Source of the DNA: Actinomycetota bacterium
Lineage (GTDB): Bacteria > Actinomycetota > Nitriliruptoria > Euzebyales > Egibacteraceae
Direction: 5' to 3'
DNA: 23,511 bases
Assembly: GCA_019347785.1 (NCBI GenBank)
Contig: JAHWKQ010000006.1
Coordinates: forward strand, 1 to 23,511
In this document: piece after piece, positions 6,870 through 15,394 of the stretch
How positions within the stretch are numbered: the first letter of the stretch is position 1
Layout of the letters: every line of letters begins with the position of its first letter
Notes under the pieces: model-generated
Seen by the model: only the letters and a program-made list of their open reading frames with translations
Told to the model about the DNA's origin: nothing
Database searches by the model: none
Program-made: the position numbers and the translations under genes

Positions 6870-6929
6870 CACATCGAGGGAGTTTCGAACGTCCGTTTGT
6901 TCAGTTTTGCCGGCTTTGGCTGTGATGCC

Positions 6930-7655
6930 ATGAGGGACTCGCGCGGGAACCGGGTCATGCTGGCGGCCGGCCTGGCGCTCCTCGCGGCGCTGCTGGTCGT
7001 GGCGGCGCGCTCCCCGGAGCTGGACGAGGGGAGCCGGCTGGGCCGCCGCGTCGAGCTCGTCGAGCTGATCCGCGCCGAGCAGCAGCGGGTGCAGGAGCTC
7101 ACCGCGACCGTGGAGGAGCTGTCCTCGCAGGTGACGGCTCTGGAGCGCCGGGGCGCCCGGGGGCTGGAGGGAGCGGCCCGGCTGCGGGGCCGCATCGAGC
7201 GCGTGGCCGCCGCGGCCGGCATGACCGGCGTGCGCGGCCCCGGGGTGGTCGCCCGCCTGACGGACTCGTCGCTCGCGCGGTCCCCCAGGGGCGACCCCAA
7301 CGACCTGGTCATCCACGAGAGCGACCTGCAGGCGGTCATCAACGCCCTGTGGGCGGGCGGCGCCGAGGCGATGAGCGTCAACGGCCAGCGCATCCTGGCG
7401 ACGACGGCCATCCGGTGCGTCGGCAACACGCTGCTGTTGCACCAGGGCGTGTACTCGCCGCCGTACGTGGTCCGGGTGATCGGCGACCGCGACCGACTGC
7501 GCGCGTCGGTGGAGCGTGATCCGGCGGTCAACCGTTTCCGGATCGCCGCCGAGCAGTACGAGCTGGGCTTCACCGTGGTCGAGAGGGACGATGTGGCGAT
7601 CCCCGGTTACCGGGGGCCCGAGCTGCTGTTGACCGCCCGGTCCGCCGGAGCCTGA
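6930..7655 (+). CDS. DUF881 family membrane-anchored protein
   Basis: 241 aa. An N-terminal membrane anchor (about 9-26) is followed by a coiled coil (about 35-75, LVELIRAEQQRVQELTATVE) and then the DUF881 domain: GPGVVARLTDSS, DLQAVINALWAGGAEAMSVNGQRI, YVVRVIGD. The domain resembles a ferredoxin-like fold facing outside the cell. Its biochemical role is unknown. The gene sits beside trpG and the pknB cluster in many actinobacteria (Rv0012 in M. tuberculosis, from memory), suggesting a link to the cell envelope or division. ATG 6930 puts the TM at the N-terminus; it lacks a clear Shine-Dalgarno, and a TTG at 6897 is possible. The upstream 100 bp are AT-richer than the surroundings and hold the 36-bp dyad. 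Confidence 0.87.
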   Translation: MRDSRGNRVMLAAGLALLAALLVVAARSPELDEGSRLGRRVELVELIRAEQQRVQELTATVEELSSQVTALERRGARGLEGAARLRGRIERVAAAAGMTGVRGPGVVARLTDSSLARSPRGDPNDLVIHESDLQAVINALWAGGAEAMSVNGQRILATTAIRCVGNTLLLHQGVYSPPYVVRVIGDRDRLRASVERDPAVNRFRIAAEQYELGFTVVERDDVAIPGYRGPELLLTARSAGA

Positions 7656-7661
7656 GGGCCG

Positions 7662-8285
7662 GTGCCCGCCGCTCCGCGCGTCTTCCTCGTCGACAACTAC
7701 GACAGCTTCGCCTACAACCTGGCCCAGGCGCTGGGTGAGCTGGGCGCTCGCGTGGACGTGGCCCGCAACGACGCGTTCACCATCGCCGAGCTGCGCGCCG
7801 ACCCGCCCGACGCCATCGTCGTCTCCCCCGGCCCGGGCGCTCCGAGGGACGCCGGCCTGTCCAACGAGGTCGTCCGGGCGTTCGCGGGGCGCAGACCCGT
7901 GTTGGGCGTCTGCCTGGGCCACCAGTGCATCGGGGAGGTGTACGGGGCGACGGTCGTGCGGGCTCCCGAGCTGGTGCACGGCAAGACCTCCGCGATCAAT
8001 CACGACGGCGCCGGCGTCTTCGCCGGCCTGGCCCGTCCCTTCGACGCCACCCGCTACCACTCCCTCGTCGTGGACGCCGCCACCGTGCCGGCGGCGCTCG
8101 AGGTCACCGCGTGGACCGCCGGCCCCCGCCCCGGCGGCAGGCTGATCATGGGTCTACGCCATCGCGAGCTGCCCCTCGAGGGCGTCCAGTTCCACCCCGA
8201 GTCGATCCTCACGTCGGTCGGCGCACGGCTGCTCGACAACTTCCTGAGCCTGGTGACGTCGCCGCGCCCGGCGACCGCCGGGTGA
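7662..8285 (+). CDS. trpG: Glutamine amidotransferase subunit of anthranilate/aminodeoxychorismate synthase
   Basis: 207 aa, class I glutamine amidotransferase. It releases ammonia from glutamine for chorismate conversion to anthranilate (tryptophan) or 4-amino-4-deoxychorismate (folate). Seen: the N-terminal signature VDNYDSFAYNLAQALGELG, the oxyanion region SPGPGAP, the nucleophile Cys84 in GVCLGHQ, and His178/Glu180 in QFHPES. Length is normal for a stand-alone subunit. No synthase large subunit lies in the window. The orthologue next to pknB in mycobacteria is annotated TrpG but may serve folate synthesis as PabA; sequence alone does not decide. GTG 7662 follows the DUF881 stop by 6 nt with a weak GAGG, so expression probably depends on the upstream gene. 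Confidence 0.9.
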   Translation: MPAAPRVFLVDNYDSFAYNLAQALGELGARVDVARNDAFTIAELRADPPDAIVVSPGPGAPRDAGLSNEVVRAFAGRRPVLGVCLGHQCIGEVYGATVVRAPELVHGKTSAINHDGAGVFAGLARPFDATRYHSLVVDAATVPAALEVTAWTAGPRPGGRLIMGLRHRELPLEGVQFHPESILTSVGARLLDNFLSLVTSPRPATAG

Positions 8286-9322
8286 ACGACCGCGTCCTGG
8301 TCGTGGGGGCCGGCCTGTCCGGGCTCGTCGCCGCCCGGGAGCTGGCCCACCGCGGCGTCGGCGCAACCGTGCTCGACCGGGAGCCCCGCGCGGCCGGCCG
8401 GCTGGCCACGCGCGCGGTGGGGCCGGGCCGGGCCGACGACGGCGCGCAGTTCTTCACGGTCCGCGACGAGCGGTTCGCCGAGCTCGTCGGGCGCTGGCGC
8501 TCGGGCGGGTGCCCGATCACGACGTGGTGCCACGGCTTCGCGTCCGCCCCGGCCGTGGGCGACGGCCCCGCCGCCGCCGACACGACGGGTGACGGGCCCC
8601 CGAGGTTCGTCGTCGCCGGGGGCATGGATGGACTCGCGGCGCATCTGGCCCAGGGCCTGGACGTCCGTACCGGCGTGGTCGTGGAGGCGGTGGCCCGGGA
8701 GGGCCACGGCTGGCGGGTGTCCGGGCGCGGCCGTGACGGTGGCGAGAAGGCGGTGTGGCGGGCGGGACGGGTGCTGCTCACGGCCCCGGTGACGCGATCG
8801 CTGGGCCTGCTCGCCGCGGGTGACACCGCGCTGCCCGCCCCGCAGGCGGTCGCCCTGCGGCGCCTCCGCTACGCGCCGTGCCAGTCGGTCGCCGTCGCCC
8901 TCGACCGGCCGCCGGCGGTGCCCGAGCCCGGCGGCGTGCAGTTCGCCCGGGGGCCGGTCGGGTGGTTGGGCGACAACCTCCGCAAGGGCGTGTCGGGCAC
9001 CCCCGCGGTGACCGTGCACGCCGCCGAGGACTGGAGCGCCGCGCACCTCTACCACGACCCCACCGGTGTCGCGGAGAAGCTGCTGGCCTTCGCCGCGCCG
9101 TGGCTGGGCGGCGCCCGCCCGGTGGCCACCCGCGTGCGCCGCTGGCGCCACTCGCGGCCCACGGTGCGCCACCCCGAGCGGGCCTTCGTGGTCCGCCCCG
9201 ACGGCGGCGTGGCGCCGGCGGTGGTCTTCGCCGGCGACGCGTTCGGCGGCGCCCGTGTCGAGGGGGCGGCGCTGAGCGGTCTGGCCGCCGCCCGGGCCCT
9301 CACCGACCCGGTGCTCGGCTAG
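8282..9322 (+). CDS. Renalase-like FAD/NAD(P)-dependent oxidoreductase
   Basis: 346 aa. The dinucleotide motif VLVVGAGLSGLVAARELAHRG is at residues 4-24, ending in a strand with VLDRE. Then come GRLATR and DDGAQFFTVRDERFAELV, characteristic of the renalase-type branch of flavin amine oxidases, then GGMDGLAAHLA, and a C-terminal FAD segment, VVFAGDAFGGARVEGAALSGLAAARAL. Bacterial renalases oxidise abnormal dihydro-NAD(P) isomers; whether this protein does so is unknown. GTG 8282 overlaps the trpG stop (GTGA), so it is coupled to trpG. Its TAG overlaps the pknB stop on the other strand (CTAG), leaving no room for a terminator. As I recall, mycobacteria have nothing between trpG and pknB, so this gene is an addition to the usual order. 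Confidence 0.85.
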   Translation: MNDRVLVVGAGLSGLVAARELAHRGVGATVLDREPRAAGRLATRAVGPGRADDGAQFFTVRDERFAELVGRWRSGGCPITTWCHGFASAPAVGDGPAAADTTGDGPPRFVVAGGMDGLAAHLAQGLDVRTGVVVEAVAREGHGWRVSGRGRDGGEKAVWRAGRVLLTAPVTRSLGLLAAGDTALPAPQAVALRRLRYAPCQSVAVALDRPPAVPEPGGVQFARGPVGWLGDNLRKGVSGTPAVTVHAAEDWSAAHLYHDPTGVAEKLLAFAAPWLGGARPVATRVRRWRHSRPTVRHPERAFVVRPDGGVAPAVVFAGDAFGGARVEGAALSGLAAARALTDPVLG

Positions 9323-11277
9323 CCCCCGCCCGCCTGGCCGCCCTCCTTGGCGGCGTCCTCGCGCGCCTTCCGCGCCTCCTCTCGGGCATTCTGTCGCGCC
9401 TCGCGTGCCTGCTTCTCGCGCTTGGCTCGTTCGGAAGCGGCCTTCTCGGCCCGCTCGGAGGCGGCCTCCTCAGCCTCCTTCGCCCGTTCCTCGTCGTTCG
9501 GATTCTCTTCTTGGGGGGCGGGCTGTTCCTCATCCGGCGTGGTCGCCGGCTCCTCCTCCTCGGCCGTGGGCGTCGGCTCGGACTCCGGTCCCCGCGACAC
9601 GACGATGGAGACCGTCGAACCGACCTCGACCTGCGTGTCGCCGGCGGGCTCCTGCGCCAGCACCACGCCCTGGGCGTACTGGTCGTCGAACACGCGGCTG
9701 AGGTGGACGGACACGCATGGCGCCTCGTCCTCGCAGGCGGTCTCGAGCGCCGTGCGCGCCTCGTCCTCGCCCAGGCCGACGACCCGCGGCAGGGTGAAGG
9801 TCGCCGGCCCCGACGACACGACGAGCGTCACCCCGGTGCCCTCCTCCACCTCCGCGCCGGCGTCCGGGTCGGAGTCGACGGCCACGCCCTGGTCGAAGCC
9901 GTCGCTCGGCGTCTGGACGATCCGGTCCACGACCAGCTCGGCACCCTCCAGCGCAGCGCGGGCGTCGTCCTGGGAAAGGCCCTCGACCTCGGGCACGTCC
10001 ACGGTGGCCGGTCCGGAGCTCACGTCGAGTCGCACGACGCTGCCCTCCTCCACGCGCGAGCCGGCGTCCGGGCGCGTCCGCACGACCTCGTCGACGCCGA
10101 ACTCGTCACTGGAGACCCGGTCGCCGGCCCGCGGCTCCAGCCCCAGCCTGCGGAGCCTGGCCCGCGCGGCGTCACTCGGCTCCCCGGCCAGGTCAGGCAC
10201 GCGCACCTCCGTCCCCACCACGTCGCCCAGCAGGAGCCACGCGCCGAGGCCCAGGAGGGCGAGCGCGAGCAGCGCGACGAGCAGCGGGATCCATCGGCGC
10301 CGCGGCCGCTCCTCCTCAGGGGGCTCCAGGCGGCGGGTGGCGGTGGCAGGCCGCAGCACCTCGGTCTCGCCCGCGCTGTCGGGCGACAGGGCCTGCGTCG
10401 CGGCGTAGGCGGCGCCCACCGGCGCCGCGACCGCGCTGCCCGCCAGGACCCGGCGCAAGTCCAGGTGCAGGTCCCTGGCGGACTGGTAGCGGTCGGCCGG
10501 GTCCTTGGCCATCGCCTTGAGCACCACCGCCTCGAGGTCCTCCGAGAGCGAGGGGTCCAGCTGCGACGGTGGGGTCGGCGGCTGGGAGATGTGCTGGTAG
10601 GCCACGGCGACCGCCGATTCGCCACCGAACGGCTGGCGGCCCGTGAGCATCTCGTAGAGCACGCACCCCAGCGCGTAGACGTCGGTGCGACGGTCGACGG
10701 GGTCGCCGCGCGCCTGCTCCGGTGCGATGTACGCGGCGGTGCCGAGCACGGTCGCGGTCTGTGTGAGTGTCTCCGAGCTCACCGCCCGGGCGATGCCGAA
10801 GTCGGCGACCTTCACCCGCCCGTCGTCGGCGACCAGGATGTTGCCCGGCTTGACGTCACGGTGGACCAGGCCACGGTCGTGGGCGTAGTGCAGGCCGCGG
10901 GCCGCCTCGTCGGCGATCTCCACGGCGCGGTCGGGCGGGACGTCCCCGCCGGCCAGCAGGTCCGCCACGCTGGGGCCCGCGACGTACTCCATGACGATGA
11001 AGGGCCGGCCGTCGTCCTCGCCGGTGTCATAGACGGCGACGACGTTGGGGTGGCTGAGGCGGGCGGCGGCCTGGGCCTCACGGCGGAAGCGGGCCACGAA
11101 CGTCGGGTCCTGGGCGTGGTGGTCGTGCATCACCTTGATCGCCACGTCGCGTTCCAGCACCCGGTCGTGGCCCAGGTGCACCTCGGCCATGCCGCCCGTG
11201 CCCAGTGGCCCGCGCAGCGCGTAGCGTCCCGCCAGCACCCGGCGGTCCGCGCTACCCAACGGGGTGGTCTCGTCCAT
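9319..11277 (-). CDS. pknB: PASTA-domain Ser/Thr protein kinase
   Basis: 652 aa transmembrane kinase. Kinase domain 17-280: GTGGMAEV loop (26-33), Lys48 in VAIKVM, HRDVKPGN (139-146, Asp141), DFG (159-161). The activation segment LTQTATVLGTAAYIAPEQA has Thr172 and Thr174 in the positions phosphorylated in mycobacterial PknB. TM 329-351. Outside the cell are three PASTA domains (about 357-423, 425-491, 493-563), expected to bind muropeptides or lipid II; M. tuberculosis PknB has four. The third has Cys515 and Cys521 in an insertion. Residues 564-652 are an acidic Pro/Glu linker followed by an Ala/Glu/Arg/Lys-rich helix, unusual for the family. The ATG follows GAGGAG inside the end of pbpA, 6 nt after its stop. 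It is the last gene of the operon. Confidence 0.96.
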   Translation of the reverse strand: MDETTPLGSADRRVLAGRYALRGPLGTGGMAEVHLGHDRVLERDVAIKVMHDHHAQDPTFVARFRREAQAAARLSHPNVVAVYDTGEDDGRPFIVMEYVAGPSVADLLAGGDVPPDRAVEIADEAARGLHYAHDRGLVHRDVKPGNILVADDGRVKVADFGIARAVSSETLTQTATVLGTAAYIAPEQARGDPVDRRTDVYALGCVLYEMLTGRQPFGGESAVAVAYQHISQPPTPPSQLDPSLSEDLEAVVLKAMAKDPADRYQSARDLHLDLRRVLAGSAVAAPVGAAYAATQALSPDSAGETEVLRPATATRRLEPPEEERPRRRWIPLLVALLALALLGLGAWLLLGDVVGTEVRVPDLAGEPSDAARARLRRLGLEPRAGDRVSSDEFGVDEVVRTRPDAGSRVEEGSVVRLDVSSGPATVDVPEVEGLSQDDARAALEGAELVVDRIVQTPSDGFDQGVAVDSDPDAGAEVEEGTGVTLVVSSGPATFTLPRVVGLGEDEARTALETACEDEAPCVSVHLSRVFDDQYAQGVVLAQEPAGDTQVEVGSTVSIVVSRGPESEPTPTAEEEEPATTPDEEQPAPQEENPNDEERAKEAEEAASERAEKAASERAKREKQAREARQNAREEARKAREDAAKEGGQAGGG

Positions 11278-11283
11278 GGTCGG

Positions 11284-12768
11284 TCACTCCTCGGCCGCGA
11301 GGGCGGCCTGGATCACCTGGGCGCCGATCGGCGCGGCGACCGCCCCGCCCGTCGCCGCCTCGCCCAGGCCGCCGCCCTCCTCGAGCACCACGGCCACCGC
11401 GACGCGCGCGTCCTCCGCGGGGGCGAAGCCGGTGAACCACACGGTCGGGGGCTCGTTGGTGCCGGTCTCGGCGGTGCCGGTCTTGCCCGCGACGGTGACC
11501 CCGGGAAGCTGCGCCCCCGTGGCGGTCCCGGACGTGACGACGGAGGTCATCATCTCCCGGAGGGTGGCCGCGACGTCCTGGCTGACCGCGCGCGCGTCGC
11601 CGTCCAGCGCCAGCGGCTCGGGTGGGAACTTCTCGACGACGCCGCCGCCGAAGTCCTCCACGCGCTTGACGATCCGTGGGGTCATGAGCCGCCCGCCGTT
11701 GGCGATGGCCCCCGAGATCACGGCGACCTGCAGCGGCGTGACGCGCACGTCGCGCTGACCGATCGCGCTCTGGGCGACCTCGGCGGGGTCCAGGTCAGGC
11801 GGGATGGCGCTGGTCGCCACCGCCGGCATCTGCAGCTCCCAGGAGCGGTTGAGGCCGAACTGGCGGGCCTGCTCGACGAGGGCGCGGTCGCCGATCCGAA
11901 GGCCGAGCTGGGCGAAGGTGGTGTTGCAGCTCACGGTCAGGGCCTGGCTGAAGGAGATCGGGGCCCCGCCGTTGCAGGTGCCGCCGCCAAAGTTGCCGAT
12001 GGTGGCCGTGGTGTTGGGCAGCGGCTGCTCGGTGGGGTCGGGGAACGTCGTGTCGGGGCTGACGCCTTCGCGCAGTGCGGAGGCGGCCGTGACGATCTTG
12101 AACGTCGACCCCGGCGGGTACAGGCTGCGGATCGCGCGGTTCACCAACGGGTCGTCCGGATCGGCCTCCAACTGACGCCAGTAGGCCCGGATGCGGTCGG
12201 GGTCGTGACTGGACAGCGTGTTGGGGTCGTACGGGGGCGACGACCACAGCGCCAGGATCTCGCCGTTGCGCGGGTCCAGCGCCACAACGGATCCCTTGCG
12301 CCCGCCCAGGCCGGCGGCGGCGGCCCGCTGCACGGACGTGCGGATGGTGCTGACGACGTCGTCGCCGGTCTCCTCCCGACCCGCCAGCAGGTCGGTGATG
12401 CTGTGCACGAAGCGCTGTCGCCCCCCCGAGCCCAGCTGCTCATCGAAGATCGCCTCGATCTCGGTGTCGCCGTACACCAGCGAGGAGAAGCCGGTCACAT
12501 GCCCGAATAGCTCCCCCTGGGGATAGCGGCGCAGGAAGCGCAGCGCGTCGTCGGTCTCCACGGAGCGGGCGACCTCGACGGGCTGCTCGCCGGACCGGGC
12601 CAGGATCGAGCCCCGCTGCACCTCGTACTCGCGGATGATGGCCCGGGCGTTGCGCGGGTGGTCGGCCAGCTCGCCCGCCTGCAGGACCTGCACATAGTTC
12701 AGGTTGAGGAACAGGGCGCCGAACAGCGCGAACAGCCCGGCCGCGACACGGCGGACCTGCCGGCTCAC
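11284..12768 (-). CDS. pbpA: Class B penicillin-binding protein, PbpA type
   Basis: 494 aa peptidoglycan D,D-transpeptidase, close to the length of mycobacterial PbpA. One N-terminal membrane anchor (about 8-25) is followed by a dimerisation/PBP2x-like N region, including QRGSILARSG near 51-60. Catalytic motifs: STFK (221-224, nucleophile Ser221), SCN (280-282) and KTG (429-431). Cys265 and Cys281 lie near the active-site face; whether they matter is unknown. Start GTG 12768 overlaps the TGA of rodA (GTGA). RodA supplies glycan polymerisation and PbpA cross-links the product, so coupled translation would give matched amounts. A much longer open frame continues upstream, but it only shadows rodA. 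Confidence 0.95.
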   Translation of the reverse strand: MSRQVRRVAAGLFALFGALFLNLNYVQVLQAGELADHPRNARAIIREYEVQRGSILARSGEQPVEVARSVETDDALRFLRRYPQGELFGHVTGFSSLVYGDTEIEAIFDEQLGSGGRQRFVHSITDLLAGREETGDDVVSTIRTSVQRAAAAGLGGRKGSVVALDPRNGEILALWSSPPYDPNTLSSHDPDRIRAYWRQLEADPDDPLVNRAIRSLYPPGSTFKIVTAASALREGVSPDTTFPDPTEQPLPNTTATIGNFGGGTCNGGAPISFSQALTVSCNTTFAQLGLRIGDRALVEQARQFGLNRSWELQMPAVATSAIPPDLDPAEVAQSAIGQRDVRVTPLQVAVISGAIANGGRLMTPRIVKRVEDFGGGVVEKFPPEPLALDGDARAVSQDVAATLREMMTSVVTSGTATGAQLPGVTVAGKTGTAETGTNEPPTVWFTGFAPAEDARVAVAVVLEEGGGLGEAATGGAVAAPIGAQVIQAALAAEE

Positions 12769-14144
12769 GCGGACCCCGCCGCTCTCGTGGCCGCAGCCGC
12801 CCTGCGTGGGGGGCGCGCGGGCTGGTTGGCCGACAGCCGCAGGAGCAAGGCGATGAGCACATAGTTGGCCACCAGCGACGAGCCGCCGTAGGAGACGAAC
12901 GGCAGCGTGAGGCCGGTCAGGGGGATGAGGCGGGTGACGCCGCCGAGGATGACGAAGACCTGCAGGCCGAACAGGATCGTGAGGCCGGCGCCCAGGAGGG
13001 TTTCGAAGTCGCTGCGGCACCGCAGGGACGCGGCGAAGCCGCGTCCCACGATCAGGAAGTAGCACAGCAGCAGCGCCGTCGTGCCCACCAGGCCCGCCTC
13101 CTCGCCGAAGGCGGAGAAGATGAAGTCGGTGTGCACGTCCGGGATGAAGTCCGGCCGGCCCTGGCCCCAGCCGACGCCCAGCACCCCGCCGGTGCCCAGG
13201 GCGAACAGCGACTGCGCCAGCTGGTAGCCCTCGTCGGGCAGGCTCCACACGTCGAGCCAGATCGCGATCCGAAGGCGGACGTGGTCCAGCGTCGACCACG
13301 CGAACAGGCCGCCCGCGGCGAACAGCAGCGTCCCCAGGATCGGGTAGGCCACCCGGCCGGTGGCCACGTACAGCAGGAGGATGAACCCGCCGAAGAACAG
13401 CAGCGACAGCCCCAGGTCGCTCTGCAGGACCAGCACGGCCAGGCTCGCGAGCCAGGCGACGAGCAGCGGGCCGAAGGCTCGCGCCGGCGGGATGAGCAGC
13501 GGCCCGACGCGGCTGGTGGCCTCCGACAGCAGGGCCCGCTTCTCCGCCAGGTAGCTCGCGTAGAAGACCGTCAGGCCGATCTTGGCGAACTCGGCGGGCT
13601 GCACCGTGAAACCGGCCAGACGCACCCACAGCTGCGCCCCGCGGACGCTGTAGCCCAGGCCGGGCACGAGCGGCAGCACGAGCAGGGCCAGGGCACACGC
13701 GCCGATCAGGTAGCGATAGCCGTCCATGACACGGGTGTCGCGCACCACGGCCAGGGTCAGGCAGAAGGCGACGAGGCCCACGACCGTCCACACCGTCTGG
13801 GCGGGGCCCAGCGCCGGTGTGCCCGGGTCCTCGGCCGCGTAGGCGAACTGGATGCGGCGGACCATGGCCAGGCCGAGGCCGTTGAGCAGGAAGGCCAGCG
13901 GCAACAGCAGGGGGTCGGCCCCCGGGGCCAGCCGGCGGGAGCACAGGTGGGCGCCGACCGCCATCGCCGCCAGCGTGCCGGCGTAGACGGGAAGGTCGCC
14001 CGGCAGCGCTTCCTCCTGGGACAGGCTCACCAGCGCGTAGGCGCACAGCACGACGAGCACGGCCAGCGCGAGCAGGCGCAGTTCGGTGTTCGACCGGGCC
14101 CGTACGGCCCGGACGCCCGGGTCGACGGCGCGCCGCAGCCTCAC
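12765..14144 (-). CDS. rodA: SEDS peptidoglycan glycosyltransferase, RodA/FtsW family
   Basis: 459 aa integral membrane protein with about 10-12 TM segments, polymerising lipid II into glycan strands. Family signatures: VQPAEFAKIGLTVFYASYL, the essential Asp context LQSDLGLSLLFFGGF, GWGQGRPDFIPDVHTDFIFS, and LTLPFVSYGGSSLVANY near the C-terminus. I chose RodA over FtsW because it is paired with a PbpA-type class B PBP in the kinase cluster; the family alone does not separate the two. GTG 14144 overlaps the TGA of the PP2C gene (GTGA). The N-terminal about 30 residues are Arg-rich and cytoplasmic; the hydrophobic part starts at LLALAVLVVLCAYALV. Confidence 0.94.
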   Translation of the reverse strand: MRLRRAVDPGVRAVRARSNTELRLLALAVLVVLCAYALVSLSQEEALPGDLPVYAGTLAAMAVGAHLCSRRLAPGADPLLLPLAFLLNGLGLAMVRRIQFAYAAEDPGTPALGPAQTVWTVVGLVAFCLTLAVVRDTRVMDGYRYLIGACALALLVLPLVPGLGYSVRGAQLWVRLAGFTVQPAEFAKIGLTVFYASYLAEKRALLSEATSRVGPLLIPPARAFGPLLVAWLASLAVLVLQSDLGLSLLFFGGFILLLYVATGRVAYPILGTLLFAAGGLFAWSTLDHVRLRIAIWLDVWSLPDEGYQLAQSLFALGTGGVLGVGWGQGRPDFIPDVHTDFIFSAFGEEAGLVGTTALLLCYFLIVGRGFAASLRCRSDFETLLGAGLTILFGLQVFVILGGVTRLIPLTGLTLPFVSYGGSSLVANYVLIALLLRLSANQPARPPRRAAAATRAAGSA

Positions 14145-15394
14145 CGGAGCCTCGTCGGCGAAGTCCCGGGTCGTGACGGGCCGGACCGCTGGGGGGGTGC
14201 GGGGGGCTCCGGCGGAGGGCGCAGGTCGTCCACCACCTGGCGGGCATCCTCCCGCGAGGTCGCCTCGATGCCCTGGGCCAGGCGGCGGCGGCGGAAGGGG
14301 GGCAGCTCGGCGGTGCGCAGGTCGGTCTTCTCGGCCAGGCGCGACAGGGCGATTCCGGCCACCTCCTGATCGACGCCGCGGAAGATGGCGACCGACCCGT
14401 CCAGGTCGCTGACGAACCACGAGCGGGACAGCACCCACACGCCCGCGCCGCCCACCGCCGTCAGCGCCGCGATGACCACCAGGGCGGCCGCGGCCACCCG
14501 CAGGGGGCTTGCGGCGGGTCCCCGGGCGTGGCCGTCCCCGGGCACGGCCTTCCCGTCCGGGGAGGCCGCGTCGGGCACCAGGTCGTGGTCCGGCCGCGGA
14601 GCGGCGGCCGCCGGGACCCGGCGCCCGCCGCCGGGGCCGTCACCGGCGCCCGGCTCGGCGCGCAGCAGCACGACGGTGATGTTGTCCGGGCCGCCGTTTG
14701 CGTTCGCGGCGTCGACCAGGGCCTGGCACGCGCTGTCGGCGTCCGGGTCCTCGTGGAGGATGCGCGCGATCTCGTCGTCGTCGACCGGTCCGGTGAGCCC
14801 GTCGGAGCACAGCAGGACCTGGTCGTCGGGCTGCAGCTCCGTCGGCGGGAGCGAATCGACCTGCACGCGCGGCTCCACCCCGACCGCCCGGGTGATGACG
14901 CTGCGCTGGGGGTGGGTCGCGGCCTCGGCCCGGCTGAGACGTCCCTCGCGGACGAGCTGCTCGACGAGCGTGTGGTCGGTCGTGAGCTGGACGATCGGCT
15001 CGCCGCGGCGCAGCAGGTACGCCCGGCTGTCCCCCACATGGGCCAGGTGCAGCCTGCCCTGACGCACCAGGACGGCGGTCAGGGTCGTGCCCATGCCCCG
15101 GTAGTCGGGATTCTGCGCGGCCCGCTCGACGACCAGCCCGTTGGCGGTGTCGATCGCCTCGGCCAGCGCCCGGGACGCCTCCTCCTCGTCGGCGAGCTCT
15201 CGCCCGTCGAGGTCGGCGAGCGGCGTGAGGGCGGTTTCCGAGGCGACCTCGCCGGCGACGTGCCCGCCCATGCCGTCGGCGACCGCGAACACGCTGGTGC
15301 CCACGTAGAGGCTGTCCTCGTTTCCCTCCCTGACCCGGCCGCGGTCACTCCGCGCCGAGGCGGTCAGCCGCAGGTCGCTCGTCCCGCTCGTCAC
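14141..15394 (-). CDS. pstP: PP2C-family Ser/Thr phosphatase
   Basis: 417 aa membrane-anchored Mn/Mg-dependent phosphatase opposing PknB. Catalytic domain about 8-245: REGNEDS (Glu26, Asp27), VADGMGGHVAGE (Asp40), GMGTTLTAVL, LAHVGDSRAYLL, LLCSDGLTGPV (Asp198) and GGPDNITVVLL (Asp237), so the metal-binding acids are all present. A Gly/Pro/Ala linker leads to one TM (about 299-322) and a roughly 95-residue outside domain starting VSDLDGSVAIFRGV. Start GTG 15394 overlaps the stop of fhaB (GTGA), and the stop overlaps the rodA start. It is the middle link of the coupled chain fhaB-pstP-rodA-pbpA. Its length is slightly below that of mycobacterial PstP. Confidence 0.95.
   Translation of the reverse strand: MTSGTSDLRLTASARSDRGRVREGNEDSLYVGTSVFAVADGMGGHVAGEVASETALTPLADLDGRELADEEEASRALAEAIDTANGLVVERAAQNPDYRGMGTTLTAVLVRQGRLHLAHVGDSRAYLLRRGEPIVQLTTDHTLVEQLVREGRLSRAEAATHPQRSVITRAVGVEPRVQVDSLPPTELQPDDQVLLCSDGLTGPVDDDEIARILHEDPDADSACQALVDAANANGGPDNITVVLLRAEPGAGDGPGGGRRVPAAAAPRPDHDLVPDAASPDGKAVPGDGHARGPAASPLRVAAAALVVIAALTAVGGAGVWVLSRSWFVSDLDGSVAIFRGVDQEVAGIALSRLAEKTDLRTAELPPFRRRRLAQGIEATSREDARQVVDDLRPPPEPPAPPQRSGPSRPGTSPTRLR

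Noticed and set aside
6885..6900. LexA-like box TCGAAC-N4-GTTTGT before the DUF881 gene
   Set aside because: It matches the actinobacterial TCGAAC-N4-GTTCGA box at 10 of 12 positions, but assuming equal base frequencies about one such match is expected by chance in a window this long. The downstream genes are not typical SOS genes.
8878..12510. 1,210-codon open frame on the plus strand
   Set aside because: It runs antisense through pknB and most of pbpA, reads as Arg/Gly/His-rich repeats typical of shadow frames at very high GC, and has no family motifs.
12769..14247. N-terminal extension of the PbpA frame
   Set aside because: The frame stays open but overlaps rodA completely and has no PBP homology. 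The GTG overlapping the rodA stop gives the normal PbpA length.
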